Shown here piece after piece: positions 8,765 to 17,074 of a stretch of DNA of 64,000 bases (its first letter is position 1; the number at the start of each line of letters is the position of its first letter). The position numbers were made by a program, and so were the translations under genes. The stretch is taken from assembly GCF_021442325.1 (NCBI RefSeq), contig NZ_CP087879.1, positions 682,001 through 746,000 on the forward strand, given 5' to 3'. The notes under the pieces were generated by a model. It ran no database searches. It was not told the DNA's origin and was given only the letters and a program-made list of their open reading frames with translations. Source of the DNA: Agromyces marinus. GTDB lineage: Bacteria > Actinomycetota > Actinomycetes > Actinomycetales > Microbacteriaceae.

Positions 8765-11131
8765 ATGTCCGAGGGGCACGCACTGCACGAGTACCGGCCC
8801 GGCACCACGTTCCCGGGCGTGATCGGCCGAACGTACGACGAATCGTCGTCGGCGTGGCCGGAACCCCGGCGCGCGCGAGAAGGCGCCCCGAACGTGCTGT
8901 TCATCGTCATCGACGACATGGGCTACGGGCAGCTCGGATGCTACGGCAGCCCGATCCGCACACCCAACATCGACCGCATCGCCTCGAACGGCGTGCGCTT
9001 CGCCAACATGCACACGACGGCACTGTGCTCGCCGACGCGCACGTGCATCCTCACCGGCCGGAACCACCATTCCAACCACATGGCCGCCATCACCGAGGCC
9101 TCGACCGGGTTCCCCGGCTACGACGGCAACGTGCCGTTCGAGAACGGGTTCATCGCCGAGATCCTGAAGGGCGAGGGCTACAACACCTTCGCCGTCGGCA
9201 AGTGGCACGTGACGCCCACCGACCAGACCACCGCCGCCGGCCCCTACGACCGATGGCCGCTCGGTCGCGGCTTCGAGCGCTACTACGGGTTCCTCGGCGG
9301 CGACACGCACCAGTACTACCCGGAGCTCGTGCACGACAACCACCGCGTCGAGCCGCCGAAGACGCCCGAGGAGGGGTACCACCTCACCGAGGACCTCGTC
9401 GACCGGGCCATCTCCTTCATCGCCGACGCCAAGCAGGTCGCACCCGACAAGCCGTTCTTCACGTACTTCGCGCCCGGCGCGATGCATGCGCCGCACCACG
9501 CCCCGAAGGAGTGGATCGATCGCTACGCGGGCGCGTTCGACGAGGGCTGGGACGTGTACCGCGAGCGCGTGTTCGCCAACCAGAAGGAACTCGGCCTGGT
9601 GCCCGCCGATGCCGAGCTCTCGCGGCACGACCCCGACGTGCAGGACTGGGGCTCCCTCTCGGCGGACGAGCGACGGCTGTACTCCCGCATGATGGAGGTC
9701 TTCGCCGGGTTCCTCGAGCACACCGACCACCAGATCGGGCGGCTCGTCGCCTTCCTCGAGGACCTCGGCGTGCTCGACGACACGCTCATCATGCTGATCT
9801 CCGACAACGGGGCGAGCTCGGAGGGCGGCCCGACCGGCTCGATCAACGAGAACAAGTTCTTCAACTTCGTGCCCGACTCGCTCGAGCAGAACCTCGCTGC
9901 GATCGACGACCTCGGCGGGCCGAAGTACTTCAACCACTACCCCTGGGGCTGGACCTGGGCGGGCAACACCCCGTTCCGGCGCTGGAAGCGCGAGACCTAC
10001 CGTGGCGGCATCAGCGACCCGTTCATGGTGCAGTGGACCAACCGCATCCCCGCCCGCGGCGAGATCCGCTCGCAGTACGCGCACGCGATCGACATGGTGC
10101 CGACCGTGCTCGACCTGCTCGGCGTCGAACCGCCCGCCGCGATCCGCGGGGTCACCCAGTCGCCGATCGAGGGCGTCAGCTTCGCCGACGCGCTCGTCGA
10201 GGCATCCGTCCCCTCATCGCGCACGACGCAGTACTTCGAGATGCTGGGCCACCGCTCGATCTACCACGACGGATGGCGCGCCGTGTGCCCGTGGCCCGGA
10301 ACCTCGTTCGCCGAGTCGGGCCGCGCCTTCGGCGACCCGATCACGGCCGACGTGCTGCGCGAGCTCGACGCCGACGGGTGGGAGCTCTATCACGTCGCCG
10401 AGGACTTCGCCGAGAACCACGACGTCGCCGGGCAGTACCCGGACAAGCTCGTCGAGCTCATCTCGCTCTGGTACGTCGAGGCCGGCAAGTTCAACGTGCT
10501 GCCGATCGACGGCCGCGGCCAGCAGCGGTTCGCCGAGCTGCGCCCCGTGATCGCGAAGGAACGCTCGCGGTACGTGTACTTCCCGCACACGTCCGAGGTC
10601 GCGGCCAGCGCCGCGCCGCGGCTCGTGAACCGTCCGCACACCATCAACGCGCTCGTCGAGATCCCGGAGGGCGGTGCCGAGGGGGTCCTCGTCAGCCAGG
10701 GCGGAGTCGACGGCGGGTACAGCCTCTACGTCAAGGACGGTCGGCTCGTCTACACGTACAACTACGTGGCGGCGGAGTACTTCCACATCACGAGCGACGA
10801 CGACGTGCCGACCGGAAGGCACATCCTCAGCATGGAGTTCGCACCCACGGGGCAGCCGAGCATCCGCGAGGGCAAGGGCGCCCCGGGAACCGTGACCCTG
10901 TTCGTCGACGGCGAGCCCGTCGGCGGCGGCGACCTGCCGGTCACCATCCCGATCATGCTCGGGCTCGCCGCGGGCGTGTCCGTCGGGCTCGACGCCGGAG
11001 CGCCGCTGACCGACGCCTACTCCGCGCCGTTCGCGTTCACGGGCACGATCGACCGCGTGGTGTTCGACGTGTCGGGCGAGCACATCGTCGACCATGAGGC
11101 GGAGCTGCGCGCGGCGCTCGCGAGGCAGTAG
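8765..11131 (+). CDS. Arylsulfatase-type sulfatase (formylglycine-dependent)
   Basis: The protein has 788 residues. The sulfatase signature is complete: metal-binding Asp50-Asp51 in VIDDMGYGQLG, and CSPTR at 88-92, where Cys88 would be converted to formylglycine by the aerobic FGE-type enzyme. Downstream are GKWHVTP, FAPGAMHAPHH and LISDNGAS. The last 200 residues (from about 600) look like a jelly-roll/concanavalin-type beta domain (VSQGGVDGGYSLYVKDGRLV). There is no signal peptide, so it is probably cytoplasmic and acts on imported sulfate esters or sulfonates. Start ATG at 8765 follows GGAGGGAG with good spacing; a TAGGTT box lies about 45 bp upstream. The amidase/sulfatase pair suggests catabolism of a compound carrying both bonds (inference). 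Confidence 0.9.
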   Translation: MSEGHALHEYRPGTTFPGVIGRTYDESSSAWPEPRRAREGAPNVLFIVIDDMGYGQLGCYGSPIRTPNIDRIASNGVRFANMHTTALCSPTRTCILTGRNHHSNHMAAITEASTGFPGYDGNVPFENGFIAEILKGEGYNTFAVGKWHVTPTDQTTAAGPYDRWPLGRGFERYYGFLGGDTHQYYPELVHDNHRVEPPKTPEEGYHLTEDLVDRAISFIADAKQVAPDKPFFTYFAPGAMHAPHHAPKEWIDRYAGAFDEGWDVYRERVFANQKELGLVPADAELSRHDPDVQDWGSLSADERRLYSRMMEVFAGFLEHTDHQIGRLVAFLEDLGVLDDTLIMLISDNGASSEGGPTGSINENKFFNFVPDSLEQNLAAIDDLGGPKYFNHYPWGWTWAGNTPFRRWKRETYRGGISDPFMVQWTNRIPARGEIRSQYAHAIDMVPTVLDLLGVEPPAAIRGVTQSPIEGVSFADALVEASVPSSRTTQYFEMLGHRSIYHDGWRAVCPWPGTSFAESGRAFGDPITADVLRELDADGWELYHVAEDFAENHDVAGQYPDKLVELISLWYVEAGKFNVLPIDGRGQQRFAELRPVIAKERSRYVYFPHTSEVAASAAPRLVNRPHTINALVEIPEGGAEGVLVSQGGVDGGYSLYVKDGRLVYTYNYVAAEYFHITSDDDVPTGRHILSMEFAPTGQPSIREGKGAPGTVTLFVDGEPVGGGDLPVTIPIMLGLAAGVSVGLDAGAPLTDAYSAPFAFTGTIDRVVFDVSGEHIVDHEAELRAALARQ

Positions 11132-11138
11132 GGAGGGG

Positions 11139-12365
11139 TCACGGATGCCGCGGCGCGCCCGTGCGCGGCCGTGCCGCGATCCGTTCGAGCACGCCGAGCG
11201 CCTCGGCCGCGCCGTCCTCGCCGGCCATGCGTTCGGCCGCGGCATCCACCGCGGCCTGGAAGCCCGGTGCGGATGCCAGGGCCTCGGCGACGCGCTCGGC
11301 GGTGAGCCGCTTCTGCGGGATCGGCGCCGGCGCGAGCCCGCGCCGATGCAGCATCGCGCCCCAGAACGGCTGGTCGGCGATGAACGGCACGACGATCGAG
11401 ACGGTGCCCGCCGCGGTCGCCGCATGCACCGTTCCGATGCCGCCGTGGTGGATCGCGGCGGTCGCACGCGGCAGCACCGCCGCATGATCGACCGAACGGG
11501 TCGCGAACACGTCGTCGCCTCGCACGTCGTCGGGCACGACGATGCCGCCGAGGCCGGTCGCGACGAGCAGGCGGATGCCGCGCGCTCGCGCCGCCTCGAC
11601 GAGTGCGCGTCCCCGCGTGGCCGGGTCGCCCGCGGCCATCGACCCGAAGCCGGCATAGGCGAACGGGCCGCCGGCGAGGAAGTCCGAGAGGGCGGGGTCG
11701 AGGCCCGGTGCCGGAACCGGTGCGCGCCACGCCCCGGTCAGCACGACCGAGTCGGGCCAGTCGGCCGGTCGCGACAGGATCGCCAGGCTGATCGGCAGCA
11801 GGGTCGCGCCGGGTGCCGACGAGCGCCGCGCTCGCGAGACGCCCATGACCTCGGCCGCCTCGTCGACCTCGCGACGGAACATCCCGCCGGCGGCCGCGGC
11901 CGCGCGGTACGTGAGCCGGTTCAGCGGACCGAGGGCGCGCGTCACGGTGCCCGCGGCGGGGAACTCGCGCGTCGCCGTCATCGCCGGCACCAGTTCGACG
12001 AGCACGTGCGGGATGCCGAGCGCATCGGCCGCGAGCGGTGCCGAGAGCACCTTCGGATGCCAGGCGATGACATCGGGCCGGAACTCGCGCGCCGCGCGCG
12101 CGGCGTTGACGATGACCCCGCGCATCACGGGCCGGACGACGTCGCGGAGGTTGCGCATCGCGGCCAGCGGCGAGACGCCCTGCGACTCGATCAGTGCCGT
12201 GAAGTCGGCCTCGAGGCTCCTGGTGTCGAGGCCGACTGTGTCGACGCCGGAGCGGTCGGGCAGGGCGAGTCGGACCTGGTGACCGGATGCCGCGGCGCGC
12301 CGGGCGAGCGCGACGAACGGCTCCACGTCTCCCCGCGATCCGGCGGTGACGAGCAGCAGCTTCAT
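11139..12365 (-). CDS. UGT/MGT-like glycosyltransferase
   Basis: The protein has 408 residues with a GT-B fold. It starts MKLLLVTAGSRGDVEPFVAL, the hallmark of sterol/macrolide-type nucleotide-sugar glycosyltransferases. The C-terminal donor-binding motif is recognisable (VDHAAVLPRATAAIHHGGIG, then TVHAATAAGTVSIVVPFIAD, then QPFWG), including the HHGG-type signature and the Asp-Gln pair. It would transfer a sugar from a UDP- or TDP-sugar to a small hydrophobic acceptor. Start ATG at 12365 overlaps the stop of the upstream TetR gene by 4 nt, so the two are one operon, with the regulator first. Such pairs commonly inactivate macrolide-like toxins, but the acceptor here is unknown. Confidence 0.88.
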   Translation of the reverse strand: MKLLLVTAGSRGDVEPFVALARRAAASGHQVRLALPDRSGVDTVGLDTRSLEADFTALIESQGVSPLAAMRNLRDVVRPVMRGVIVNAARAAREFRPDVIAWHPKVLSAPLAADALGIPHVLVELVPAMTATREFPAAGTVTRALGPLNRLTYRAAAAAGGMFRREVDEAAEVMGVSRARRSSAPGATLLPISLAILSRPADWPDSVVLTGAWRAPVPAPGLDPALSDFLAGGPFAYAGFGSMAAGDPATRGRALVEAARARGIRLLVATGLGGIVVPDDVRGDDVFATRSVDHAAVLPRATAAIHHGGIGTVHAATAAGTVSIVVPFIADQPFWGAMLHRRGLAPAPIPQKRLTAERVAEALASAPGFQAAVDAAAERMAGEDGAAEALGVLERIAARPRTGAPRHP

Positions 12366-12970
12366 CGTGCCTCCTCGGTGACGAGACCGGTCGCGGTGAG
12401 GAGCCGGTCGTCGGTGATGAGCCCGTCGGTGTACAGCTCGGCGAGCGGGACGGCCAGTCGCGCGAGCGCGACTCCGGCGTCGTCGTCGGCCCAGGCCGCC
12501 AGCCGGTCGAGCAGCAGGAACGGCGCGACCCCGAGCAGGACCAGTGCGACGGCCTGCGCCTCCGGGTCGTGGGAGGGGCGAAGCCATCCGCTCGCCGAAC
12601 CGTCGTCGATCGATGCGCGCGCGACCTCGACCAGGCGGGCGAAGAGGGCATCGGATGCCGCGCCGCTCGCGCCGAGCATGCGCGCGAGGTAGGGGCCGAA
12701 CGTGCCGAGCACTTCGCCGAGCACGTCGGATGCGGCCGCGGCATCCTGCTTCTCGGCGATGAAGCGCGCGACGCGTGCGTCGCATTCGTCGCGGAGGGCC
12801 TGCTTGGTGCCGAAGTGGTGCGTGACGAGGGCGACGCTGACGCCGGCGTGCGCCGCGATGTCGCGCATGGTCGCCGCGTCGTAGCCGTGCGCGGCGAAGC
12901 GGTCGAGGGCCGCGGCGACGATGCGCGCGCGTGCGGTGAGGTCGCTCTCGACGACCGAGCCTGTACGCAT
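12362..12970 (-). CDS. TetR-family transcriptional regulator
   Basis: The protein has 202 residues from ATG at 12970; an ATG three codons upstream (12979) is possible but would lie against the presumed -10 box. The helix-turn-helix is at about residues 10-55 (RIVAAALDRFAAHGYDAATM, RDIAAHAGVSVALVTHHFG). It is the first gene of the operon with the glycosyltransferase, whose start overlaps its stop. The start region lies inside two CTGTAC-based dyads (12961-12996), so autorepression at the start site is likely. Confidence 0.88.
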   Translation of the reverse strand: MRTGSVVESDLTARARIVAAALDRFAAHGYDAATMRDIAAHAGVSVALVTHHFGTKQALRDECDARVARFIAEKQDAAAASDVLGEVLGTFGPYLARMLGASGAASDALFARLVEVARASIDDGSASGWLRPSHDPEAQAVALVLLGVAPFLLLDRLAAWADDDAGVALARLAVPLAELYTDGLITDDRLLTATGLVTEEAR

Positions 12971-12996
12971 GTACAGCATTCTGTACTTGCGTGCAG
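12961..12996. promoter_or_regulatory. Two tandem 16-bp dyads overlapping the tetR start
   Basis: The first dyad is CTGTAC-GCAT-GTACAG (12961-12976), with perfect 6-bp arms. The second, CTGTAC-TTGC-GTGCAG (12981-12996), starts exactly 20 bp later and has one mismatch. Both overlap the possible start codons and the likely -10 region (TACAGA on the complement) of the divergently read tetR gene. The 20-bp, helically phased spacing fits two cooperating TetR dimers. Confidence 0.65.
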
Positions 12997-13061
12997 CTCG
13001 CGCGCAAGTGCCGCGGTTCGCGACGGGCTTCAGGTCGTGCGCGGCCTCGCCGTGGGGTCGC

Positions 13062-13784
13062 TCAGCCCGCGCGGCGCGCGAGGAGTGTCGCGTCGTGCAG
13101 CTGCATCGTCTCGCCGTCGCGAATCGTGGTGCGCGGCCGCTGTTCGACCACGAGCGCCTCGAAGTCGTCGGGGAGCCCGGGCAGCAGGTCTGCCGCGAGG
13201 AACATCGCGTCGCGGTGGCTCGCCGACAGGTGCGTGAACGCCGGCGAGGGCGCGTGCCCGACGACGAGCAGGTGCCCGCCGGGCGCGACGGCGCTCGCGA
13301 GGCGGCGGACCACGTCGACCATGCCGTGGTCCGGCGGGTGCAGGAAGTGCGTGGTCACCAGGTCGAACGACCGGCCGTCGGCGGCGAACCTGCGCGCATC
13401 CACCTGCCACCAGTCGACGCGGTCCGCGACCCCCGCGGCCTCCGCGTGGCGCGCCGCCCGGGCGAGGCCGTTGGCCGAGAAGTCGGCGCCGGTCGCGCGC
13501 CACCCGTTCCGGGCCAGCCAGACCACGTCGCCGCCCTCGCCGCAGCCCACGTCGAGTGCCGTGCCCGGCGCAAGAGCGGATGCCTCGGCGACGAGTTGCG
13601 CGTTCGGCGCCCCGCTCCACCTGGTCTCGTCACCGGAGTAGGTCTTATCCCAGGCGTGCGGCTCGAACATGTCCGCGGCGTCCGCGGTGTCGTGCGCGTG
13701 CGCGTGCGCATCCGTGTGCGCGTGCGCGTGCGCATCCGCGTGCGCGTCCGCGTCCGCGTGGTTCGGTCGGTCGGGCTCGGCCAT
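13062..13784 (-). CDS. Class I SAM-dependent methyltransferase with His-rich N-terminus
   Basis: The protein has 240 residues from ATG at 13784 (GAGAGG upstream). Residues about 9-38 are a low-complexity His/Ala/Asp stretch with at least nine His. The enzyme proper begins at about residue 42 (WDKTYSGDETRWSG), the usual start of this family, so a shorter protein from the internal ATG at 13670 (MFEPHAWD) is also possible. SAM-binding motif I is ALDVGCGEGGDVVWLA, with VDWWQVDARRFAAD as motif II and FDLVTTHFLH as motif III. Close relatives are thiopurine/tellurite-type small-molecule methyltransferases. Substrate unknown. It lies 77 bp downstream of the tetR/GT operon start region on the same strand but is probably a separate unit. 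Confidence 0.85.
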   Translation of the reverse strand: MAEPDRPNHADADAHADAHAHAHTDAHAHAHDTADAADMFEPHAWDKTYSGDETRWSGAPNAQLVAEASALAPGTALDVGCGEGGDVVWLARNGWRATGADFSANGLARAARHAEAAGVADRVDWWQVDARRFAADGRSFDLVTTHFLHPPDHGMVDVVRRLASAVAPGGHLLVVGHAPSPAFTHLSASHRDAMFLAADLLPGLPDDFEALVVEQRPRTTIRDGETMQLHDATLLARRAG

Positions 13785-13887
13785 CGCGGCATCCTCTCGC
13801 TGGTTCCGCCAGCGTAGGCCGGGCCGCCGACGCGGTCCATGGCCGACCGAGTCGGGGGCCCGCCGGGAACGACTCGGTCGCGAGCCG

Positions 13888-14448
13888 CGGTACCGAAGTG
13901 CCGACACCCCGGTGCCGAAGCACCGGCCTCCCGGTGCCGAAGCACCGGCCTCCCGGTGCCGAAGTGCCGGCCTCCCGGTGCCGAGGTGCCGGCCTCCCGG
14001 TGCCGAGGTGCCGGCCTCCCGGTGCCGAGGTGCCGACACTGCGGTGCCGAAGTGCCCGAAGCTTCCGATGCCGCGGTACGGGCACCGCGATACGGAAGTG
14101 CCGACACCGCGGTGTCGAGGAACCGGCGCTTCGGTGCCTGAAGGATCAGCACCAAGGCGCCAAGGGACCAGCAACCCGGTACCGAAGTGGCGACACCGCG
14201 GTGTCGAAGTGCCGGCACGCCGGTGCCGGAGGTACGAGGGACCGGCATCCTGGTACCGAAGTGACGACATGCCGGTGTCGAAGTACGGACGTCGCGGTGC
14301 CGAGGTGCTGCCACCTCGGCGCCGAGGTGCCGCCACTCCGGTGTCGAAGTGCCGGCACCGCGGTGTCGAAGTGCCGACACCGCGGTGCCGAAGTGGCGAC
14401 ATCCCGGTGCGGAGGGGCCGGCGCTCCGGTGCCGAAGTGTCGGCATCC
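13888..14448. repeat. Tandem array of about 25 hairpin-forming 22-bp units
   Basis: Units begin at 13888, 13910, 13932, 13954, 13976, 13998, 14020, 14042, then after a 2-bp phase shift at 14088, 14110 and 14132, then 14177, 14199, 14221 (with 8 extra bases), 14251, 14273, 14295, 14317, 14339, 14361, 14383, 14405 and 14427; weakly related 22-bp segments fill 14064-14087 and 14154-14176. The ideal unit has arms CGGTGCCG and CGGCACCG around the 6-nt loop AAGTGC. Some units with a changed left arm have the matching change on the right (CGGTGTCG with CGACACCG at 14361-14382). The stretch is stop-free in several frames on both strands because of the periodicity; it does not look coding. It lies between the ends and starts of unrelated genes. 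Confidence 0.92.
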
Positions 14449-14532
14449 CGACGAGAGCACCGCCCTCCCGTGCGGGAACCCAAAGGCGTCGGCTGTCGCG
14501 CATCCGCCGCGCGATCGGGAGACGCGGGGTCG

Positions 14533-14925
14533 CTACATCGCGTCGGCGTGGCGGTGCACGACGTGCCATCCGTCGCCGTCGCGGCGGTAGACCTGGGTCG
14601 CCCGGAGGGTCATGGTGCGCGGCGATCCATCGATCCGAGCCGTGAAGTGCTCGTAGCCGACCGTGTACGCCATCGACCCGCTGACCTCGTACGAGATCAG
14701 GTCGAACACGTACTCGGTGCAGTCCGAGAAGCTCGACGCGAGCACCTCGAACGCCTCGACGAGCCCCGCGCGACCGACCGCGTTGCGCCATGCGCCGAGC
14801 GCGCTCACCGGCTCGACGCGCGACCACGTCGACCGGCGCGGCCGGTCGTCGCCGTCGAGCAGCGCGCGCTCGGCCGCCACGAACTCGCCGTTCACCCAGG
14901 TCAGGAACTCTTCGCGCTCGCTCAT
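14533..14925 (-). CDS. SnoaL/NTF2-like protein (DUF4440 type)
   Basis: The protein has 130 residues with the cone-like alpha+beta NTF2 fold: an N-terminal helix (EREEFLTWVNGEFVAAERAL), then strands ending in TLRATQVYRRDGDGWHVVHR HADAM. The closing motif of a strand, a YRRDGDGW turn and a strand with His is typical of the DUF4440 group. It is probably a small cytoplasmic protein that binds or turns over a hydrophobic ligand. Start ATG at 14923-14925. It stands alone between the hairpin array and the DUF305 gene, which points the same way but is 66 bp upstream. Confidence 0.8.
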   Translation of the reverse strand: MSEREEFLTWVNGEFVAAERALLDGDDRPRRSTWSRVEPVSALGAWRNAVGRAGLVEAFEVLASSFSDCTEYVFDLISYEVSGSMAYTVGYEHFTARIDGSPRTMTLRATQVYRRDGDGWHVVHRHADAM

Positions 14926-14991
14926 GCGAACAGGATCCTCCTCGGTCGCGCACGCGCATAGGCCCCTCGTCCCATGCGCCGTGCTCCCGAG

Positions 14992-15609
14992 TCAGCCGAG
15001 CAGCGCGCGCATCTCCTCGATCTCGGCCGTCTGCACGTCCATCATCTGCTGCGCGAGGTCGCCGGTGACGGCGCCGTTCTCGATCGAGTCCTGCGTCATC
15101 GCGATCGCGCCCTCGTGATGCTGCAGCATCCCCACGAGGAACAGCCGCTCGGCCTTGGCGCCGTCCGCGGCCTCGAACTCGGCCATCTGGTCGGGGGTCA
15201 GCATGCCGCCCATGATGTGCGTCCGGTGCACGTCCAGATCGCCCGCCCACCCCCAGGCGTCGAGCCAGGCGGTCATCGTGTCGATCTCGGGCTGCTGGCC
15301 GTCCTTGATGCGCTGGGCGAGGTCACGCGTCTCGCCGGAGATGCCGGATGCCGCGAGCACGACGTCGCTCATCACGACCGCCTGCTCGTGGTGCGGGGTC
15401 ATCATGCCGAAGAAGTGGCGGTCGGCGTCGTTCGGGTTCGCAGGAGCGGATGCCGCGCCGGCACCGCCGGCCGTGCCGGTCGTGCCTTCGGCCGCGCCGG
15501 GGCCGTCGGCGGGCGCAGGTGACGGGCTGCACGCCGCGAGGGTCAGCGCGGCGGCCGCGGCCAACGTCACGAGGATCGGGAGTCGTCTGCGTCGGGGGTG
15601 CTCGGACAT
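14992..15609 (-). CDS. DUF305 lipoprotein
   Basis: The protein has 205 residues. A lipoprotein signal peptide is clear (RRRRLPILVTLAAAAALTL then AAC), with a Thr/Gly/Ala-rich linker after the Cys. The DUF305 domain has both His-His motifs: FFGMMTPHHEQAVVMSD (about 68-84) and FLVGMLQHHEGAIAM (about 158-172), with many Met residues near them. DUF305 proteins are ferritin-like extracellular proteins often found with copper resistance genes; metal handling is likely, but no copper gene lies adjacent. Start ATG at 15609 is chosen because it directly precedes the Arg-rich n-region. Confidence 0.9.
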   Translation of the reverse strand: MSEHPRRRRLPILVTLAAAAALTLAACSPSPAPADGPGAAEGTTGTAGGAGAASAPANPNDADRHFFGMMTPHHEQAVVMSDVVLAASGISGETRDLAQRIKDGQQPEIDTMTAWLDAWGWAGDLDVHRTHIMGGMLTPDQMAEFEAADGAKAERLFLVGMLQHHEGAIAMTQDSIENGAVTGDLAQQMMDVQTAEIEEMRALLG

Positions 15610-15755
15610 ACCCCATAGGGTACCCACGCCACCTGAGCGGATGCAGACCGCGCAACGCGCGCCCGCGCCCGAACGCGGGCCCGGCGGCCGCGCGTCCGTC
15701 GGCATGTCCGCCCGTCGGCATCCCGCCCGTCGGAGGGGTGTGCGAGGCTGGCCGC

Positions 15756-16649
15756 ATGCCGGAATCCCCGGAGGTGCAGGCCCTCGCCGACGAACTCGCG
15801 GCGCGGCTCGTCGGGCGCGCGATCGCCGCGGTCGACGTGCTCGAGTTCCGCGTGACCAAGACCCGGGCCAGGCCCTTGACGAGCCTCGTCGGCGAGCGGG
15901 TGACCGGCGTCGCGCGTCACGGCAAGCTCGTCGCCGTCGCGTTCGACGGCTCGGAGCACCTCGTGGTCTCGCTCGGTCGCCACGGCTGGGCGCGCTGGCG
16001 CGCGCAGGGCGAGGCCGAGGCCGCGCAGTCACCGCAGCCCGAACCCGGCGCGTCGCCGGATCAAGGACAGCCGGAGCCGCCGCCGCCCGCCCTCGTCGTG
16101 ATCGAGTTCGACGAGGGGCCCGCGTTCGAGTTGACCGACGCCGGCGGATGGGTGTCGCTGGGCGGGTGGGTCGTCGACGAGCCCGTCGAGGTTCCCGCGA
16201 TCGCCGGGCTCGGCCCCGACCCGGCCGACCCGGGGTTCACCCGCGCCGACTTCGATCGCGCGTTCGCGGGGCGCCGCAAGCAGGTCAAGGCCATCTTGCA
16301 GGAGCAGGAGTCCCTCGCGGGCATCGGCAACGCGTACTCCGACGAGATCCTGCACGCAGCCCGGGTCTCGCCGGTGGCGCATGCTGCGACGCTCGGCGCG
16401 GAGGATCACGACCGGCTGTTCGCCGCCACGGTCGACGTCGTCCGGTCCGCGATCGCCGAGCGCCGCGGCATCCCGATCGACCGCCAGAAGCAGGTCAAGG
16501 TCGCGTCGATGCGCGCCCACGGTCGCGCCGGCGAAGCCTGCCCGCGCTGCGGCGACGCGATCCGCGACTTCACCTTCGCGAGCACCACGGCGCAGTACTG
16601 CCCGACGTGCCAGACCGGCGGCGAGGTGCTGCCGCTCAAGGGGGCGTGA
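15756..16649 (+). CDS. Fpg/Nei-family DNA glycosylase
   Basis: The protein has 297 residues. It begins MPESPEVQALADEL, placing the catalytic Pro2 and Glu3 as required for Fpg/Nei enzymes, which remove oxidised bases and cut the abasic site. The helix-two-turn-helix segment is KAILQEQESLAGIGNAYSDE. The zinc finger at the C-terminus has four Cys (CPRCG, then CPTCQ). An insertion of about 28 Gln/Pro/Glu-rich residues (about 88-112) interrupts the N-terminal domain and is unusual. The start ATG at 15756 follows GAGGCT by 6 nt, so the mRNA is probably leaderless. The GTGA overlap with the next gene shows coupling. Confidence 0.92.
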   Translation: MPESPEVQALADELAARLVGRAIAAVDVLEFRVTKTRARPLTSLVGERVTGVARHGKLVAVAFDGSEHLVVSLGRHGWARWRAQGEAEAAQSPQPEPGASPDQGQPEPPPPALVVIEFDEGPAFELTDAGGWVSLGGWVVDEPVEVPAIAGLGPDPADPGFTRADFDRAFAGRRKQVKAILQEQESLAGIGNAYSDEILHAARVSPVAHAATLGAEDHDRLFAATVDVVRSAIAERRGIPIDRQKQVKVASMRAHGRAGEACPRCGDAIRDFTFASTTAQYCPTCQTGGEVLPLKGA

Positions 16650-17074
16650 CCGTGCCCCCATCGCCGGCCCCGCGACTCGTCGTGGTCGTCGACGTCGCGA
16701 ACGTGATGGGCTCGCGCCCCGACGGATGGTGGCGCGATCGCGCCGGTGCGGCGACCCGCCTGCTCGAACGGATGCCGCGGCTCGCCGGCCGCACGGTCGC
16801 CGGGCCGGACGGCGAGGAGGTCGTGATCGACCGGATCGTGGCGGTGCTCGAGGGTGCGGCCAAGGCGGCGGTCGACCCGGTGCCGGCCGACGGTCTCGAG
16901 GTCGTCCGCGCGCCCGCCGACGGCGACGGGTCGATCGTCGAGGCCGCGGCGGACCTCGCCGCGGCGGGGGATCGGGCGCTGGTGGTCACGGCCGACCGCG
17001 GGCTTCGCGCGCGGCTCCCGGGCGCGGTCGGCGCAGCCGGTCAGGGCTGGTTCAACGCCCTCATCGGGCGGTGA
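16646..17074 (+). CDS. NYN/PIN-like domain protein
   Basis: The protein has 142 residues from GTG at 16646, which overlaps the stop of the Fpg gene (GTGA); a second GTG two codons later is equally possible. The sequence starts with a strand and acidic site (LVVVVDVANVMGSRPDGWW) and later has LVVTADRGLRARL, the arrangement of Asp residues found in NYN (YacP-like) nucleases. The catalytic set is short, so nuclease activity is not proven. The coupling to a base-excision glycosylase suggests a role in nucleic-acid maintenance (inference). The 3' end overlaps the convergent ROK gene by 14 bp. Confidence 0.75.
   Translation: MTVPPSPAPRLVVVVDVANVMGSRPDGWWRDRAGAATRLLERMPRLAGRTVAGPDGEEVVIDRIVAVLEGAAKAAVDPVPADGLEVVRAPADGDGSIVEAAADLAAAGDRALVVTADRGLRARLPGAVGAAGQGWFNALIGR

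Noticed and set aside
11139..13784. A natural-product biosynthesis cluster (glycosyltransferase, methyltransferase, TetR)
   Set aside because: No core enzyme (PKS, NRPS, terpene synthase) is nearby and the methyltransferase is a separate unit; a resistance or detoxification set is simpler.
13888..14448. CRISPR array
   Set aside because: The units are directly adjacent, with no unique spacers of constant length, and no cas gene is near.
13839..14961. Long open frames on both strands across the hairpin array
   Set aside because: They come from a 22-bp periodic sequence without stop codons; the same units are read in all three frames, giving repetitive Arg/Pro/Thr/His peptides. No ribosome site and no coding-like composition.
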